Shown here: in pieces, positions 8,284 to 17,395 of the stretch
Position numbering within the stretch: the stretch's first letter is position 1
Layout: every line of letters begins with the position of its first letter
Origin: Anaerosolibacter sp.
GTDB lineage: Bacteria > Bacillota > Clostridia > Peptostreptococcales > Thermotaleaceae
Reading direction: 5' to 3'
Length of the DNA stretch: 64,000 nt
NCBI RefSeq assembly: GCF_029240175.1
Contig: NZ_JARBTM010000001.1
Span: forward strand, 124,001 to 188,000
Translations under genes and position numbers: made by a program
The notes under the pieces: model-generated
Told to the model about the DNA's origin: nothing
Databases searched by the model: none
The model's input: the letters and a program-made list of their open reading frames with translations, nothing else

Positions 8284-9009
8284 ATGGGTACAGTCGCTGC
8301 TTTTTTTGATATTGATGGAACCCTTTATCGTGATTCTCTCATGGTTGAACATTTCAAGAAGCTCCTTAAATATGAAGTCATTGATGCATCCCTATGGCAT
8401 CATCATGCAAAACATACCTACGAAGACTGGGATAGACGACAGGGTAACTATGATGATTATCTTTTAGAATTGGCCCAAATCTACATTGATTCTATGAAGG
8501 GCTTAAATAGACACAACATAGATTTCATTTCTGATCAGGTAATCAATTTGAAGGGCGATAGAGTCTATCGCTATAGCCGTGCTCGAATTGCCTGGCACAA
8601 ATGCCATGGACATAAGACAATCTTCATCTCTGGGAGTCCCTCATTCCTTGTAGAAAAAATGGCAAAAAAATATGAAATTACGGATTTTAGAGGTACAGAA
8701 TACCTCTTGGATGATCAAGATAATTACACTGGAGAAATCGTCCAGATGTGGGATTCTGAGAACAAACATAAAGCAATCATGGAGTTTGTTAACAAATATG
8801 CAATTGATTTATCCAAAAGCTATTCTTATGGTGATACCAATGGGGATCTTGCCATGTTAAAGCTGGTCGGGCATCCTGTTACCATCAACCCTACCAAAGA
8901 ATTGATCCATAACATTCAGTTAGATGAGGAGCTGAGAAAAAAGATTACCCTCATCGTCGAACGGAAGGATGTAATCTATAAACTGAATGCCGATGTTGAA
9001 GTCCTATAA
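8284..9009 (+). CDS. HAD-IB family phosphatase (SerB-like)
   Basis: A 241-residue haloacid-dehalogenase-superfamily hydrolase of subfamily IB, which includes phosphoserine-phosphatase-like enzymes. All motifs are visible: motif I FFDIDGTLYRDS near the N-terminus with nucleophile and acid Asp residues, motif II FISGSPSF in the middle, and motif III/IV LSKSYSYGDTNGDLAML near residue 190. A helical C1 cap lies between motifs I and II. The substrate is unknown and homologues act on varied phosphomonoesters. AGGAGG with 5-nt spacing favours ATG 8284 over the GTG six nt earlier. The AT-rich 190 nt upstream hold no gene. Confidence 0.82.
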   Translation: MGTVAAFFDIDGTLYRDSLMVEHFKKLLKYEVIDASLWHHHAKHTYEDWDRRQGNYDDYLLELAQIYIDSMKGLNRHNIDFISDQVINLKGDRVYRYSRARIAWHKCHGHKTIFISGSPSFLVEKMAKKYEITDFRGTEYLLDDQDNYTGEIVQMWDSENKHKAIMEFVNKYAIDLSKSYSYGDTNGDLAMLKLVGHPVTINPTKELIHNIQLDEELRKKITLIVERKDVIYKLNADVEVL

Positions 9010-9025
9010 AAGTTCTATACGGGAA

Positions 9026-9060
9026 ACAAGGTGCTGTTTTTGCCGCAGCACCTTGTTCTT
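9026..9060 (+). terminator. Intrinsic terminator of the HAD phosphatase gene
   Basis: An 11-bp perfect stem (9026-9036 with 9046-9056) is followed by TTCTTTT. Confidence 0.85.
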
Positions 9061-9215
9061 TTATTTAATAGGAAAGCTCTCCTTTCCTATTAAATAAAAG
9101 ACAGGGGTGCAGGGGAAGTATTCCCATGCCGTAGTCAGAGGGGTGCTCAGGCTGCATAGCAGCCGTCGAAGGGGAACTAGGTTCCCCTAGCGAAGGCATC
9201 GTTAGATGCTTTTTT
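9057..9215. repeat. Cluster of five hairpins, ending in a terminator-like hairpin
   Basis: This gene-free stretch is packed with palindromes: a perfect 20-bp stem (9057-9076 with 9082-9101), a GCAGGGGAA/TTCCCATGC stem (9109-9129), GGCTGC/GCAGCC (9150-9164), GGGGAAC/GTTCCCC (9171-9187), and GCATC/GATGC (9196-9209) followed by six T. No ORF or known riboswitch core is recognised. It could be a composite intergenic repeat or a structured leader for the peptidase gene downstream. Confidence 0.6.
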
Positions 9216-9284
9216 ATGCAAAATGGAGGATATACTATAGAAGATATCGAATATTTCCTGCAAAGAATGCTAGGAGGTCACCCT

Positions 9285-10910
9285 ATGAAATCAAATATCT
9301 ACAACACCCTGCTTCAGCTTGTTCAGTGTCCAAGTATCACCGAATCACTGGATGAAAAAAATATGGCCCATGTCCTTTATGGTATATTACACGAGATTTC
9401 ATACTTCCATAATAACCCCAATCAACTCATGCTCCACCCTATCCCTGACCATGATCTGTATTCTATCATTGCCCTATGGAAAAACCCTCTCCCTACGAAA
9501 AAAACCGTTATCTTACTCAGCCACTTTGATGTGGTTGCCGTCGATGAATACGGATATCTTAAGGATCATGCTTTCGATCCGGAATTCCTAGCCAAAGAAT
9601 TCCACCAACTGAGCCTCCCCTTCGATGTCCAGGATGATTTAACCTCTGGTGATTGGCTCTTCGGCAGGGGAACCATGGATATGAAATGCGGGCTAGCCAT
9701 AGAAATTGAGGTTCTCCGCTACTATGCTGCCCATCCCGAAAAATTAGACTGCAATCTACTATTGTTGGCGGTACCTGATGAAGAAGGGAACTCCCGGGGT
9801 ATGCTGGGTTCGGCCTCAATGCTCTTGGCTTTAAGGGATACTCACGATTTAGACTATCATTTGGTGATTAACACAGAGCCTTTTTTTCCTTTGTACGCTG
9901 GAGATACAAAAAAATATCTCTATACAGGCTCCATTGGCAAGCTTCTGCCTATGATTTACTGTGCAGGCAAGGAAACCCATGTGGGCGAACCCTATTCAGG
10001 TCTAAATCCCAATCTGATTCTTTCAGAGATTAACCGTCGTATCGAAGCAAACCCACAATTTTGTGAATCTTGGGGTCGCTTTGTTACCCCTCCCCCATCG
10101 TGCCTTAAGCAAAAAGATTTAAAGGATTCGTATTCCGTTCAAATTCCAAGGGCTGCGGTTGCTTATTATAATTGGATGATTTTACGGGACACCCCCCAAG
10201 TTATTCTCAATAAACTCAAAAAGGTTTCCGAAGAAGCCATAGTTTCTGTACTTGAGGAGCGGACAAAGCAAGTAACAGCTTATCTCCGTAAATCCGATTA
10301 TCCCCTTCAAGTGCCTACATGGGATGTGGAGGTAAAAACCTATGATGAGGTCTATCGGAAAGCCCTTGAAACCCATGGCGATGGTTTGATTCAATATCTA
10401 AATCAGCAAATTCCCCAATGGATAGAAAACGGGATCAAAGATGATCGAGAGTTAACCATCAAGATCGTAGATACAGTTTATGCCTATTATCCAGAGAAAA
10501 AACCTTTGGTAATACTGCTTTTTGCGCCACCCTATTACCCCAGCTGTTTTAATGAGGGCACAACCAATCATGAGGCAGCAGCTTTATCCATGGTGGATGA
10601 GCTCATTGCCTACGCCCAGTCTGCCTTTGATACAATCCTTGAGCCCTGTGCCTTTTTCCCAGGTCTCTCCGATAACAGCTACTTTGGCGTTAAAAATGGC
10701 CAATCAATTGTCCACGAATTCAAACCAAATATGCCCCTGTGGGGAATCTCCTATGACATGCCTATAGATACATTGGAACAGATCCATGTTCCCGTTTTGA
10801 ACATCGGCACATTGGGTAAAGATCCCCATAAATACACGGAACGCCTAAATCTTCCGTACTCTCTGACGGTTACACCGGCAATAATCATGAAGTGTTTAGA
10901 GCATATATAA
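9285..10910 (+). CDS. M20-family peptidase, RocB-like
   Basis: A 541-residue zinc-dependent amidohydrolase of the M20 family, closest in layout to RocB (arginine utilisation protein) of Bacillus. Metal-site segments are visible: LLSHFDVV (His), GRGTMDMK (bridging Asp), PDEEGNSRG (catalytic Glu then metal Glu), TEPFF, and the C-terminal LGKDPHKYTERL (His). The long insert between the two halves is typical of RocB rather than of carboxypeptidase G2. An in-frame ATG at 9216 lacks a ribosome site, whereas AGGAGGT is 6 nt before ATG 9285. Whether it acts in arginine metabolism here is inference, as no roc genes are adjacent. Confidence 0.8.
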   Translation: MKSNIYNTLLQLVQCPSITESLDEKNMAHVLYGILHEISYFHNNPNQLMLHPIPDHDLYSIIALWKNPLPTKKTVILLSHFDVVAVDEYGYLKDHAFDPEFLAKEFHQLSLPFDVQDDLTSGDWLFGRGTMDMKCGLAIEIEVLRYYAAHPEKLDCNLLLLAVPDEEGNSRGMLGSASMLLALRDTHDLDYHLVINTEPFFPLYAGDTKKYLYTGSIGKLLPMIYCAGKETHVGEPYSGLNPNLILSEINRRIEANPQFCESWGRFVTPPPSCLKQKDLKDSYSVQIPRAAVAYYNWMILRDTPQVILNKLKKVSEEAIVSVLEERTKQVTAYLRKSDYPLQVPTWDVEVKTYDEVYRKALETHGDGLIQYLNQQIPQWIENGIKDDRELTIKIVDTVYAYYPEKKPLVILLFAPPYYPSCFNEGTTNHEAAALSMVDELIAYAQSAFDTILEPCAFFPGLSDNSYFGVKNGQSIVHEFKPNMPLWGISYDMPIDTLEQIHVPVLNIGTLGKDPHKYTERLNLPYSLTVTPAIIMKCLEHI

Positions 10911-10941
10911 TAATGCCAAGGGGCTATACCCCTTGGCATTA
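10911..10941. terminator. Shared bidirectional terminator, rocB-like / ldcA
   Basis: A 13-bp perfect stem (10911-10923 with 10929-10941) sits between the convergent genes and includes the ldcA stop codon. Confidence 0.75.
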
Positions 10942-11874
10942 TTGCGTTGCCGATTCTACGATCCGAATTTGTCTATCTAAAGCATTTAACTCTCCTTTAA
11001 CCCCCAAGGGAATGGTCAGCTTATGCTTTCCATGACCACATTTCCAACCCATCACAGTGGGTTTATTTAAGGGTACAATCAAATCATGGATGACATTCTC
11101 CAGGGTCAAACTGTCTTCTGGATTTTCTGGTTCGTAGTCGATAAATTCTCCGATAATGATACCTGATGCCTCCTGAAGTTTGCCCGCCAATAACAGCTGG
11201 TTCAGCATCCGATCAATACGGTAAACACCTTCATGGATATCCTCGATAAAAAGTAATTTTCCCCTTGTATCCAGCTCAAAGGCGGTTCCCATGGTGGAAG
11301 AAATCAAAGCTAGATTTCCGCCAACGATTTCTCCATAAGCACGGCCTTCCACCATGGTTTTCATCTCTTCCCTATCAGGATTTTTCAATTCACCCAAAGG
11401 TTTTTCCCAAGAAACAGCTTTTATAAAAGCTTCTTTGCTATATCCATCGAAGCTTTCTTCTATCATATCCGAGGTCACCATGGGCCCATGGAAGGTTATC
11501 AGCTTTGCTTCTTGTAAAAAGGCAATATGCAGTGCCGTAATATCACTATAACCCACAAACACCTTTGGATTTTTTGCAATCGTATCATAGTCAATGCGAT
11601 CCAAGAGCCTTCCCGCTCCATCCCCACCCCGCATACAAACGATTCCTTGAACGTTTTTGTCTCGAAACATTTGGTGGATATCCTTCAATCGAATATGATC
11701 TTCTCCAGCCAAGTATCCTCTTTTATGAAATACCGACTCTCCTAAAACAACCCGAAAGCCCATGTTAACAAGAATTTGAACGCCTTTATCCAATTTTTCT
11801 CTCGTTGATGGTCCACTAGGGGCAATGATACCAATGGTATCCCCTGGCTTTAGCGGCTTTGGCTTTAATTTCAT
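10939..11874 (-). CDS. ldcA: S66-family LD-carboxypeptidase
   Basis: A 311-residue serine peptidase of family S66 (LdcA/MccF fold). LD-carboxypeptidases remove the terminal D-Ala from murein tetrapeptides during cell-wall recycling. Visible marks are GDTIGIIAPSG at the N-terminus, the nucleophile elbow FVGYSDIT (Ser110), GGNLALISS in the middle, and the catalytic His in KCGHGKHKLTIPLG near the C-terminus. Its start overlaps the stop of the NhaC gene by 4 nt (ATGA), indicating translational coupling in a dapF-nhaC-ldcA operon. The cell-wall theme (DapF makes meso-diaminopimelate) supports the murein role. Microcin-type resistance is the alternative. Confidence 0.82.
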   Translation of the reverse strand: MKLKPKPLKPGDTIGIIAPSGPSTREKLDKGVQILVNMGFRVVLGESVFHKRGYLAGEDHIRLKDIHQMFRDKNVQGIVCMRGGDGAGRLLDRIDYDTIAKNPKVFVGYSDITALHIAFLQEAKLITFHGPMVTSDMIEESFDGYSKEAFIKAVSWEKPLGELKNPDREEMKTMVEGRAYGEIVGGNLALISSTMGTAFELDTRGKLLFIEDIHEGVYRIDRMLNQLLLAGKLQEASGIIIGEFIDYEPENPEDSLTLENVIHDLIVPLNKPTVMGWKCGHGKHKLTIPLGVKGELNALDRQIRIVESATQ

Positions 11875-13559
11875 CCCTTCTCCTCCTGTTGTACAAGCTC
11901 TATTTCAATAGGCTTTGACATCACCCTAAATAGTACGAGGGTTACACCCGCTGCCAATATCAGATTTACCAATACAGGTAAGCCCATAGCCACGCCTACG
12001 TATCCCATAGCAGCGCCTGCAGCCCCCATTAAAGCATAGGGGATTTGGGTGTTTACATGGTCCATATGATCTGACCCCGTAAACATGGAGGACATGATGG
12101 TTGTATCTGAAATAGGACTGCAATGGTCTCCAAAAACAGAGCCTCCGAATACAGCACCAATCGTAGCAAAAAGGAAAGTCATGGGATCAATGGCTGCTGC
12201 CATGGATGATTCGTGAATCATGGGTAATACGATAGGCATCATCACAGCAATGGTTCCATAGGTAGTCCCCGTGGAGAAAGAAATCATACTGGCCACGATA
12301 AATGTAATCAGAGGTATGACCCCTGGAGAAATGACCCCTTGGGTAATACTAACGATAAATTTGGCTGTGCCTACTTCTTTAATGGCTGACCCGATACTCC
12401 ATGCAAAAATCAAAATCAGTGTTCCATAGACAATGGCGCGCATTCCCTCCATGCAGCCTTTAAATATCTTGCTGGTAGATGCAAGGTTCTGGATTCGATA
12501 GAGTACGATGGTAATAAACAATGCACCAAAAGATCCCCAGCATAAAGCAACAGACGTTCCTGCATCGGCTATGGCTGCCGTAATCGATACCTCAGGCCAG
12601 CCGCCTGTCTTTAACATGAGGAAAAGAATCAAGCAAACCAAAGAACCAATAGGAATGAAGAAATTTACCAACCTTCTTGGGCATTGATCTGAGGGTGTCA
12701 ATTCTTCATCCATCTTTGTGGCACTTAGGGGTTGAGCGCCATCTCGAAGGATTTTCCCTGTAGAGATCGCTCTTCTTTCAGCTGCCAGCATCGGTCCATA
12801 GTCTCGCCCTGACCAAATCACATAGGTAAGCAGGATAAGGGAAACAATGTTATAAAAAATATAGGGAATCGATTTTACATAGGCGCCATAGGTGGAATAG
12901 GTGATTCCTAATGCATCAAATTGCGCCCCTATTTGGCCCGTCATATAAGCAATCCAGGAAGATACCAAAGCAATACACGCAATTGGAGCCGCTGTGGCGT
13001 CTACAATATAGGAAAGCTTTTCTTTGGAAATTCTGTAATCGGCTGTAATAGGACTCATGGCAGTTCCCACCACCAAAGTATTCACATAATCCTCATAAAA
13101 AACGATAAATCCTGCAAGCTCCGTGGCCAGTAATGCACCCTTTCTGCTTTTAATCTTAGAGGTAATCCATTGCACCACTGCATCGATACCTCCGCCAACC
13201 CACATAATACCTACTAATCCTCCCATGGCCAAGCCTGTCAGTACAATACGGGCTCCCCAAGGGTCCCCTAGATTGGTCCATAGCATTTCTACCGTCTTTC
13301 CGAAACCAGATACTGGATTTCCTCCTGTCAGCATGGTAGCGGCCACCCAAATTCCGATAAATAACGATGGCAATACTTCCTTTGTAACGAGACATAATAT
13401 AATTGCAATCAATGGAGGCAGTAAAGAAAATATGCCAAAGCTTGGTGCAGGAGCACTCTCACCACCATCTGCAAAGATCATACCTCCCATAGCCATCACA
13501 AAAACAGCCATGACCATCACAAGTACTAAGCCCATTCTCCTGATTTTCACATTTTTCAT
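11871..13559 (-). CDS. nhaC: NhaC-family Na+/H+ antiporter
   Basis: A 562-residue polytopic membrane protein of the NhaC antiporter family, exchanging cytoplasmic Na+ (or a dicarboxylate/amino-acid pair in some members) for H+. The N-terminus has a hydrophobic signal-like stretch (about residues 9-31, ending MIFADGGES). At least ten further hydrophobic helices follow, with family-typical polar segments GGSVFGDHCSPISDTTIMSS near residue 475 and FSTGTTYGTIAVMMP near 435. GGAGGG lies 5 nt before ATG 13559. It is the middle gene of the dapF-nhaC-ldcA unit, an uncommon company for an antiporter. Substrate specificity is not fixed by sequence. Confidence 0.85.
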   Translation of the reverse strand: MKNVKIRRMGLVLVMVMAVFVMAMGGMIFADGGESAPAPSFGIFSLLPPLIAIILCLVTKEVLPSLFIGIWVAATMLTGGNPVSGFGKTVEMLWTNLGDPWGARIVLTGLAMGGLVGIMWVGGGIDAVVQWITSKIKSRKGALLATELAGFIVFYEDYVNTLVVGTAMSPITADYRISKEKLSYIVDATAAPIACIALVSSWIAYMTGQIGAQFDALGITYSTYGAYVKSIPYIFYNIVSLILLTYVIWSGRDYGPMLAAERRAISTGKILRDGAQPLSATKMDEELTPSDQCPRRLVNFFIPIGSLVCLILFLMLKTGGWPEVSITAAIADAGTSVALCWGSFGALFITIVLYRIQNLASTSKIFKGCMEGMRAIVYGTLILIFAWSIGSAIKEVGTAKFIVSITQGVISPGVIPLITFIVASMISFSTGTTYGTIAVMMPIVLPMIHESSMAAAIDPMTFLFATIGAVFGGSVFGDHCSPISDTTIMSSMFTGSDHMDHVNTQIPYALMGAAGAAMGYVGVAMGLPVLVNLILAAGVTLVLFRVMSKPIEIELVQQEEKG

Positions 13560-13602
13560 AAATACCCTCCTTCTCCTTACTATATTTTGCTGAATGAACC
13601 TA

Positions 13603-14454
13603 TCACCACCTTTCTTCTATCTTCCTTAAGCCTTCATCCAAAATCTTACCCTCTGCTACAAAGGCAGTGTGCCCCTTTAAATAAATGTGCTGTACCCTTG
13701 GAACGAATTGCCCAATGGTTATCTCAAGTACCCCTCCCAGCGTTAATATTTTTATCTTGGGCCCTTTCATGATCCCTTCCAAGACCAAAGCGATAGCCAC
13801 GGAGGCTGCCCCAGTGCCGCAAGCCATTGTGATATCTTCCACACCCCTTTCGTAGGTTCTTACCAACACATGATCATCTTCTAATTTCTCATAAAAATTA
13901 ACATTGGTGCCTTTAGGAAATCCTTGATGATACCGAAGCTGTCTTCCCAAAACCAGTAATTCTGTCAATGGCGTATCCGTAAGACCATTGAATGGTACAA
14001 CCACATGGGGCACCCCAGGATCCCCTAACTCTATATATATACAAGTTAAGGCTTTATCGATAAAAATGTTTTTCTTCTTTTCTACAATAGAAGGATCATT
14101 TAACTTGATTGCTACTTCACTTCCTTTTACCGCGGCTTCTACTTTTCCCGCCAAGGTGTCAAAAACCATGTGTTCCTTTGCAATCCCCTTTTCATAAGCA
14201 TATCTAGCGATGCATCGGGCACCATTGCCACACATCTCACCTTCACTGCCATCGGCATTGAAAATCCGCATAGTAAAATCCGTATCTGTTTTAGGAAGTT
14301 CAATCAAAAGAAGTCCATCTGCGCCCAAACCAAATCTTCTTCTACATACTGATATTGCTATGTCCTTCAACGATCCTTCTGCAAATTTCTCGTGTCGATG
14401 ATCAAGCACGATAAAATCATTTCCTGCGCCATTCATTTTTGTAAATGGAATCAA
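13603..14454 (-). CDS. dapF: Diaminopimelate epimerase
   Basis: DapF converts LL- to meso-diaminopimelate, the precursor of lysine and of the peptidoglycan cross-link. Both catalytic cysteines are present: Cys75 in MCGNGARC and Cys212 in ACGTGAAS. The N-terminal FTKMNGAGNDFI signature is complete only if translation starts at the TTG at 14454, which has GGGGGG six nt upstream. Starting at the next ATG would remove part of that signature. Length (283 residues) is normal. It is the first gene of a minus-strand operon with nhaC and ldcA and is divergent from dapL, whose product makes its substrate. Confidence 0.93.
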   Translation of the reverse strand: MIPFTKMNGAGNDFIVLDHRHEKFAEGSLKDIAISVCRRRFGLGADGLLLIELPKTDTDFTMRIFNADGSEGEMCGNGARCIARYAYEKGIAKEHMVFDTLAGKVEAAVKGSEVAIKLNDPSIVEKKKNIFIDKALTCIYIELGDPGVPHVVVPFNGLTDTPLTELLVLGRQLRYHQGFPKGTNVNFYEKLEDDHVLVRTYERGVEDITMACGTGAASVAIALVLEGIMKGPKIKILTLGGVLEITIGQFVPRVQHIYLKGHTAFVAEGKILDEGLRKIEERW

Positions 14455-14643
14455 CGGCTTCCCCCCTTAAAGAAACATTATTATTAGTATATGTGTCCCT
14501 ATGTAGGGATTTGACCTGTATTTTTAAGCTTTGTCTCCTCCTTCCCATTGAACACTTTTCGTTCCCTGGGAATATGATAGTAAAAGGTATACTTATTCCT
14601 ATTGTTTTGGATCACAGGTTCAATGGAAAGGGGACGACTTGCA

Positions 14644-15876
14644 ATGTATTTTATCCGTAATAAAATAGCCGACCGCCTAGGCGGTAAGGATTTCGATACA
14701 TCTAAAAAGAGCTATAAATTTATGAAAATAAAAAAAGCCAAGGCTGAAGCCATGGCCGATCACCCAGAAATTCCCATTATAGACCTTGGTGTAGGAGAAC
14801 CTGATCTACCTGCAGATCCTATGGTGGTAAACACCTTGGCTGCTGAGGCTGGTCATCGGGAAAACAGATGGTATGCGGACAATGGCATTCCAGTATTTCA
14901 AGAAGCTGCCGCCAAGTATTTACAGAATACCTATGGACTGCAAAACATAAATCCCGACTCAGAACTGCTTCATGGGATCGGAGCAAAATCTATTTTGGCC
15001 TTGCTCCCACTGTGCTTTATCAATCCTGGAGACATCACCCTTGCCACAGTCCCTGGATATCCAGTCATTGCCACCAATACCAAACACTTAGGGGGCGAAG
15101 TATATAACTTGCCCTTGTACAAAGAAAACAACTTCTACCCCGATTTCTCAAGGATCCCCGATCATGTTTTGGGAAGGGCAAAACTTTTATATATTAACTA
15201 TCCTAATAATCCCACCGGCCAAGTAGCGACTGCAGAGTTTTATAAGCATGTGGTGGATTTCGCCTATAGAAATGATATCGTCGTCATCTCCGATGCCTCC
15301 TATGGTGCCATCACCTTCGATGGCTACCAGCCCCTAAGCTTTCTATCGGTGGATGGCGCCAAAGAAGTTGGTGCTGAGATTCACTCCCTATCCAAAGCCT
15401 TCAATATGACGGGCTGGCGCCTTGCCTTTATCGCGGGGAATGCCAAGATTATCGAGGCCTATGGTAATGTAAAGAACAACGCAGATTCAGGACAATTTAT
15501 GGCTATCCAAAAAGCTGGGATCACTGCCCTAGCGCATCCAGAGATCACCCAGGCTAACTGTGAACGCTATTCCAGAAGATTCGATTTGTTAATAGAAACT
15601 TTGCAAGAAATAGGGTTTGACGCGAGAAAACCTAAAGGTACCTTCTACTGCTATGTGGCAATTCCCAAGGGAACCAAATCAGGGCTTATATTTGAAAATG
15701 CCGAACAGGTCTCAAACTACTTGATCAAAGAAGCCCACATCTCCACCGTGCCATGGGACGATGCAGGTGCATTCCTAAGATTATCTGTTACCTTTGAAGC
15801 AAAGGATTATGAAGAAGAAAAGCTGATTATGGAGGAGTTGAAGGATAGACTATCAAGGCTTGAGTTAGTATTTTAA
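14644..15876 (+). CDS. dapL: LL-diaminopimelate aminotransferase
   Basis: DapL makes LL-diaminopimelate directly from tetrahydrodipicolinate and glutamate, bypassing the acyl-blocked branch. The 410-residue fold-type I PLP enzyme shows IIDLGVGEPDLP, the NYPNNPTGQ substrate/PLP loop, the SDASYGAI aspartate-tyrosine segment, and the Schiff-base lysine in SLSKAFNMTGWR (Lys251). The N-terminal MYFIRNKIADRL favours ATG 14644, with AAAGGGG about 10 nt upstream. The longer frame from 14602 has no ribosome site. It is divergent from dapF across about 190 nt in which I see no riboswitch. The call as DapL rather than another class I aminotransferase is supported by the dapF neighbour. Confidence 0.85.
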   Translation: MYFIRNKIADRLGGKDFDTSKKSYKFMKIKKAKAEAMADHPEIPIIDLGVGEPDLPADPMVVNTLAAEAGHRENRWYADNGIPVFQEAAAKYLQNTYGLQNINPDSELLHGIGAKSILALLPLCFINPGDITLATVPGYPVIATNTKHLGGEVYNLPLYKENNFYPDFSRIPDHVLGRAKLLYINYPNNPTGQVATAEFYKHVVDFAYRNDIVVISDASYGAITFDGYQPLSFLSVDGAKEVGAEIHSLSKAFNMTGWRLAFIAGNAKIIEAYGNVKNNADSGQFMAIQKAGITALAHPEITQANCERYSRRFDLLIETLQEIGFDARKPKGTFYCYVAIPKGTKSGLIFENAEQVSNYLIKEAHISTVPWDDAGAFLRLSVTFEAKDYEEEKLIMEELKDRLSRLELVF

Positions 15877-15908
15877 GATAATTTAAATTATTTATCCCAT
15901 AGACAACA

Positions 15909-15958
15909 AAGGATCTTGCATTCCTCAGTTGAGGAATGCAAGATCCTTGTGTTTTGTG
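15909..15958 (+). terminator. Intrinsic terminator of dapL
   Basis: A perfect 19-bp stem (15909-15927 with 15930-15948) is followed by GTGTTTTGTG. Confidence 0.8.
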
Positions 15959-16048
15959 TATATAAGTTTCACAGTTCTATAGTTAAATGGTAATATAAAT
16001 ACAAGTAATTTCATAGTTGTAGTAAGATGCGGCACAAATCCCGCAGAT

Positions 16049-16183
16049 TAAGATCGAGATCCAGATTGAAACCCGTAGGGGCAGGGTCATCCTGCCCTTC
16101 TTCTGCTGATCTCTTGGGTCTTCGGGCGGGGAAACCCGCGCCCCTACCGTCTTTACTCGATCTCAATCTTGATCTCGATCTTA
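16049..16183. repeat. Inverted-repeat element A, GATCNAG-type arms with a GTAGGGGC core
   Basis: Outer arms are 21-bp inverted repeats with one mismatch (16049-16069 with 16163-16183), built from degenerate 6-bp units such as AGATCG, AGATCC, AGATTG. Inside lie GTAGGGGC (16075-16082) and GCCCCTAC (16140-16147) as a second inverted repeat, plus local hairpins GGGCAGG/CCTGCCC and CGGGC/GCCCG types. No ORF. The flanks 15960-16048 and 16184-16341 hold no recognisable gene. Confidence 0.75.
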
Positions 16184-16341
16184 CGTCGCAATATTTATTA
16201 AATGTGTCTTAATCACTATCATTGCTTCCATGAATATCTTAAATTATCCAGTCCCTAAAATCATCTCCTATTTTCTTCTGCTCATCGCAGGGATACACTT
16301 TTTCTTTCTATTTAGCGGAAAATACAGATAAACATAACGCC

Positions 16342-17379
16342 CTATAACACACCAGCTTCTGTGATGGTGAGTGTACCCTCTTCACAATTGATCTCTGCCA
16401 TGGCGCCGTAGGGTAATGTGATCATCGGTGCTGTATGCCCAAAATTCATATTATATAGAATGGGCAAATCATGGAGCTTAAGTTCATCTCTCACAACGGT
16501 GAAAAGTGCTTTTTTATACTCCTCATAATACATATTGCCATAGGGTTTTGCGAAAAGGATTCCACTTATTTTCTGTAATATTCCTTGAGAACCATAGTTT
16601 CTTAGCCAGTACTCCACATATTCTGGGCTGGGTCTATCTTCTGAGGTTTCTAAGAACAGTATTTTGTTCTGCCACGCATCAGCGGAAGGCCATATTTCTG
16701 TCCCTTTCAGCATTTCTAGGACATCCATGCAGCCGCCGATTAATCTCCCGCCAGAGATTCCTTGGCCTTGGAGTACCTCGTATCCATTGTTAGGCTGCAC
16801 TTCCCTCTTTGTATGCTTATTTTGCTCTTCCCATGGTAAGTATTCACTGGTCCAAATAGGGGATGGATCGATTTTTCCAATTGTATTGTTATCAAATAGC
16901 GTCTTTTCAATCCAATGCTGGGTATATGAAAACATTTCTACGTTCTCAGCAAACTCTGCGAGGATAGACGGTCCATAAAAACTAGAGATGCCTGCCTTAT
17001 GGCAAATCATGTGGGCCACGGTCGTATCAGAATACCCCATAAGGATTTTGGGATTATTCTTGATTACATCAAAATCAATATATGGCAGCATTCTGACACT
17101 TTCATATCCGCCGATACACGAAAAGATAGCCTTTATCGATGGATCTGCAAAAGCTTTCATCAAATCTGCCGCACGTTCCTCAGGGTGGTCGTATACGTAT
17201 TGTGAACCCTTTAAGGTAGTAGGCATTTCCACAACCTCAAGACCAAACACTTCCTGCAGCCGTTGTTTACCAATATGATAGCGCCATAGAATGTCGCTGT
17301 CCCCTGCACCACCCCATGACAAGCTCACCGTTGCAACTTTATCTCCACGATTTAGTTTTTTTGGTTTTATTAAGTTCAT
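16342..17379 (-). CDS. S66-family serine peptidase, MccF-like
   Basis: A 345-residue S66 peptidase closer to MccF (microcin C7 immunity peptidase) than to LdcA. MccF cleaves the amide bond of processed microcin C and related aminoacyl-nucleotides. It has the nucleophile elbow ILMGYSDTT (Ser117), the GGRLIGGCMDVL segment with the glutamate-bearing region nearby, and the catalytic His in NFGHTAPM. GGAGGG lies 7 nt before ATG 17379. It is 16 nt downstream of a GNAT gene, so the two are cotranscribed. The physiological substrate is unknown. Cell-wall carboxypeptidase activity is the alternative. Confidence 0.82.
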   Translation of the reverse strand: MNLIKPKKLNRGDKVATVSLSWGGAGDSDILWRYHIGKQRLQEVFGLEVVEMPTTLKGSQYVYDHPEERAADLMKAFADPSIKAIFSCIGGYESVRMLPYIDFDVIKNNPKILMGYSDTTVAHMICHKAGISSFYGPSILAEFAENVEMFSYTQHWIEKTLFDNNTIGKIDPSPIWTSEYLPWEEQNKHTKREVQPNNGYEVLQGQGISGGRLIGGCMDVLEMLKGTEIWPSADAWQNKILFLETSEDRPSPEYVEYWLRNYGSQGILQKISGILFAKPYGNMYYEEYKKALFTVVRDELKLHDLPILYNMNFGHTAPMITLPYGAMAEINCEEGTLTITEAGVL

Positions 17380-17395
17380 CGTTCTTCCCTCCTGT

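Noticed and set aside
9102-9215. Known metabolite riboswitch before the rocB-like gene
   Set aside because: I could not match the hairpins to the lysine, glycine, cobalamin or SAM cores; listed as a repeat/structured region instead.
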